Part shown: in pieces, positions 5,511-10,187 of the stretch
Layout of the letters: every line of letters begins with the position of its first letter
How positions within the stretch are numbered: the stretch's first letter is position 1
Source of the DNA: Deltaproteobacteria bacterium
Lineage (GTDB): Bacteria; Desulfobacterota; Desulfobulbia; Desulfobulbales; VMSU01
Direction: 5' to 3'
Length of the DNA: 10,187 nucleotides
NCBI GenBank assembly: GCA_021789795.1
Contig: JAJYJA010000079.1
Span: 1-10,187, forward strand
Translations under genes and position numbers: made by a program
The notes under the pieces: generated by a model
Told to the model about the DNA's origin: nothing
The model's input: the letters and a program-made list of their open reading frames with translations, nothing else
Database searches by the model: none

Positions 5511-6945
5511 GTTTATCCTCCAGATTGATGGGGATGACGAGCCGGAAGCAGGCCCCCGCCCCCACCTCTGAAACCATCTCCAAGCCCCCCCGATGGGCCT
5601 CGACGTACTCCCGGGCGATGGCCAGGCCCAGGCCGGTGCCCGAAACCGGACTCCGGCAGGGCGCGCTTCCCTGGAAAAACGGGGAGAAGATCCGCTCCCG
5701 CTCCATCTCCGCCACGCCGGGGCCGCTGTCCTTAACCACCACCTCCGCCCGGCCACCCAGGGCCTTGACGCTAACGGCGATCCAGCCCCCCTCGGGGGTG
5801 AACTTGACCGCATTCGACAGCAGGTTGTCAAGGACGGTGAGCAGCCGTCCCCGGTCGGCACGGACGACAAGCGGGGCCAAGTCGGTGCGCAGCTCGATCC
5901 GGTTGTTGAGCAAGGCCGGCCGGTGGGCGGTGACCGCCTCGGCAATCAGCTCATCGAGGCGAACATCGCTTAAGGTCAGCCGATCCTTGCCGGCCTGGGC
6001 CATGGTGATCCCCACCAGGTTGCGGATCAAGGCCTCGAGCTGATGGCAGTTCTTGCGCAGGATGTCGATCACCTCGCGCTGGGTCGGCGAGAGCGGCCCG
6101 GCCACCTCGTCGCCAAGCAGCTCGGCGGCCTCGTGGATGGAGGCCAAGGGGGTCTTCAACTCATGGGAGACCTGGGCCGCGAACTTGTTCTTCTCCTGGT
6201 CGTAGCCCGCCAGTTGCCGGCCAAGCCAGTTCAGGCGCTCGCCCAACGCCACCAGGTCTTCCGGGCCGCCGACCTCGATCTTGGAGGTAAAATCCCCCTT
6301 GCCCAACAGACGGATGCCCCGGTCGATCTGCCGCACCGGCCTAGCGATCATCCGGGTCAGGAAAACGACCAGGAGGATGGTCAGAGGCACGCTGGTACTG
6401 GCCAAGACCCGCAAGGTGACCTCGGCCCGACGCTCCTCGTGCCGCAGGCCATCGACCTCGTGAGACACCCCGACCAGGCTTAGGGCGTAGAGCCGGTCGC
6501 CCAAGCCGTGGAGTCGGTTCCAATCGGCATCGGCCACCGTCGCCGGCTTGGGCGGGACAGCCACCGCCACCGCCGCCCCAATCCGACGCTCCAGCCCCTC
6601 CATCGCGGCCAGGGCCGCCATTGCCTCGCCGGTCTGCGGCAGGGCGCGCAGGCTAACGAGGATGGCCAGGGTCTGCTCCACGTCCCGGCCCAAATCGGCA
6701 TGCAGGGCCGCATCCCCCAGCACCTGGTACTGCTTAAACCGGCGCTCCTGGTTGACGAGCTGGACTTGCAGACCCTGACTCAACTGACTCTGCTCCACCG
6801 AGCGGTACACCGAGCCGGCGCTGTCGGCAAAGAGCCGACTCAACATCAGGTCGGACAGGGTGAGCACCCCCAAGAGCGGCAGGGACACCATCCCCATGGC
6901 CAGGAGCACCAGGGTAAAAAACGACCGGGGCTTGAGACGGAACAT
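5503..6945 (-). CDS. glrK: sensor histidine kinase GlrK (QseE)
   Basis: This 480-aa inner-membrane histidine kinase is the probable partner of GlrR. TM1 lies at about 9-31 and a periplasmic helical sensor region at about 32-178. TM2 (about 180-199) and a HAMP domain (about 196-250) come next. The H-box is SHELKTPLAS with H261. The catalytic domain has N-box DNLLSNAVKF (N374, N378), G1 DSGPG (406-410) and G2 GTGLGLAIA (436-444). The length is close to E. coli GlrK (475). ATG 6945 is chosen because AGGAGG lies 4 nt before it; TTG 6948 is only 1 nt from that SD. The gene starts 12 bp after uvrA stops and overlaps the lipoprotein start, so it is probably in the same transcription unit. Confidence 0.92.
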   Translation of the reverse strand: MFRLKPRSFFTLVLLAMGMVSLPLLGVLTLSDLMLSRLFADSAGSVYRSVEQSQLSQGLQVQLVNQERRFKQYQVLGDAALHADLGRDVEQTLAILVSLRALPQTGEAMAALAAMEGLERRIGAAVAVAVPPKPATVADADWNRLHGLGDRLYALSLVGVSHEVDGLRHEERRAEVTLRVLASTSVPLTILLVVFLTRMIARPVRQIDRGIRLLGKGDFTSKIEVGGPEDLVALGERLNWLGRQLAGYDQEKNKFAAQVSHELKTPLASIHEAAELLGDEVAGPLSPTQREVIDILRKNCHQLEALIRNLVGITMAQAGKDRLTLSDVRLDELIAEAVTAHRPALLNNRIELRTDLAPLVVRADRGRLLTVLDNLLSNAVKFTPEGGWIAVSVKALGGRAEVVVKDSGPGVAEMERERIFSPFFQGSAPCRSPVSGTGLGLAIAREYVEAHRGGLEMVSEVGAGACFRLVIPINLEDKHV

Positions 6946-6957
6946 CAAGCCTCCTGC

Positions 6958-9786
<2,829 letters not shown>

Positions 9787-9813
9787 GGGCGGAAAGATAA
9801 CCGAATCCCGGCA

Positions 9814-9819
9814 ATTATA
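9814..9819 (-). promoter_or_regulatory. candidate -10 element upstream of uvrA
   Basis: A perfect TATAAT occurs on the minus strand 27 nt before ATG 9786. It would place transcription start near 9806 and give a leader of about 20 nt. The expected -35 position (about 9837-9842) reads GGCCGT, which is not a match, so the promoter would be weak or activator-dependent. It supports the shorter uvrA start. Confidence 0.4.
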
Positions 9820-9822
9820 CAT

Positions 9823-10187
9823 CCCCTTTGTGCCGGACGGCCGGCCATCCCTTAAGCGTTGTCGGGCAGCAACGACAGGCTGCGGCAGGGAAATTTTTCA
9901 ATTATTCCAGGCTATTAACCAACTAAATTCACCACCCGCTCCTGTAGCAGCATCCCGGCTGTCTGGATTTGGCGACAGGCCCGAGCAGAGGCCGGCGGCC
10001 CGGCTTCGGCCAGCGGCATAAACGCCAGGGCAGACGGCCCTTGCCGACCCATAACTAAGCATGATGATCTCGCAAAAAGGTAGCCGATGGCTAAGCAAAA
10101 GGGCCGATATACAAGGCGCGGGGTGTGTTTGGCGAGTGAGGCCATACAGATGGTATGCCGAACGAGCCAAACCGCCACGCGCCGCAG
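9823..10187. other. right-hand region without a confident gene
   Basis: This 365-bp stretch upstream of uvrA holds several inverted repeats. CGTTG/CAACG pairs at 9855-9859 and 9868-9872. GGCCG/CGGCC pairs at 9990-9994 and 10007-10011, within a very GC-rich patch. GGCCATAC/GTATGCC at 10140-10159 has one bulge and a 5-nt loop. A minus-strand frame starting with GTG at 10178, or running in from beyond the edge, stays open to TAA 9915-9917. It encodes an 87-aa Cys-containing peptide with no recognised domain and no SD. The base composition is heterogeneous. The region could be the end of a neighbouring gene, a decayed gene, a dispersed repeat or an RNA. Confidence 0.5.
9915..10187 (-). CDS. doubtful open frame, possibly the 3' part of a gene off the edge
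   Basis: The frame is open from the window edge (CTG CGG CGC GTG...) to TAA 9915-9917. From the GTG at 10178 it reads MAVWLVRHTICMASLAKH and continues with a stretch rich in Cys, Leu and Arg, then GRQGPSALAFMPLAEAG. I see no domain, signal peptide or ribosome site. A second frame on the same strand (9898-10170) is also open, which lowers confidence that either is coding. It may be a translated repeat or RNA sequence rather than a protein gene. Confidence 0.2.
   Translation of the reverse strand: MRRVAVWLVRHTICMASLAKHTPRLVYRPFCLAIGYLFARSSCLVMGRQGPSALAFMPLAEAGPPASARACRQIQTAGMLLQERVVNLVG

Noticed and set aside
5511..5945. Upstream part of the qseG-like reading frame
   Set aside because: It lies inside the glrK catalytic domain in another frame and lacks a signal peptide; the lipobox and GGAGG fix the start at 5510.
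9787..9900. LexA (SOS) box upstream of uvrA
   Set aside because: No CTGT-N8-ACAG-type site could be found by eye near the candidate start, although other LexA site classes cannot be excluded.

Overview
The window looks like a chromosomal segment of a GC-rich Pseudomonadota, most likely beta- or gammaproteobacterial. This rests on a SecB export chaperone, a GlrK-QseG-GlrR type two-component system, a DNR-like Crp/Fnr regulator and a tRNA-Pro gene that encodes its own CCA end. All of this is judged from reading motifs; no database search was possible. I see no transposase, phage gene, CRISPR array or clear mobile element.

Layout, left to right. A tRNA-Pro(TGG) gene lies on the minus strand at 56-133. 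A divergent regulatory region at 134-433 follows. It holds a good sigma70-type promoter facing right, a perfect 13-bp inverted repeat and a 10-codon upstream ORF with its own Shine-Dalgarno sequence. These lead into an HD-GYP domain protein gene (434-1828, +), the only large plus-strand gene. Everything else is on the minus strand. A DNR-like Crp/Fnr regulator (1810-2505) converges on and overlaps the HD-GYP gene by 19 bp. Then come a small Gln/Ala-rich protein gene with its own promoter (2563-2862) and secB (2922-3398). After a 148-bp gap comes a tight cluster, transcribed right to left, of uvrA (6958-9786), glrK (5503-6945), a qseG-like lipoprotein gene (4905-5510) and glrR (3547-4899). The last 365 bp (9823-10187) hold no confident gene, only hairpins and an open frame running off the edge.

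How the parts work together. GlrK (membrane histidine kinase), QseG (lipoprotein partner) and GlrR (sigma54-dependent activator) form a three-gene signalling module. In enterobacteria the homologous module responds to envelope state and activates glmY and rpoE. Here the module sits 12 bp downstream of uvrA, so the nucleotide-excision-repair ATPase and the envelope-signalling system may share transcripts. The HD-GYP protein would act on cyclic di-GMP, but its GYP signature is degenerate and an AT-rich insert splits its HD domain, so catalysis is uncertain.

The strongest candidates for something new are the structured leader with upstream ORF before the HD-GYP gene, the degenerate HD-GYP protein with its AT-rich central segment, and the unexplained right-hand region. 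I found no convincing evidence of an entirely new multi-gene system.
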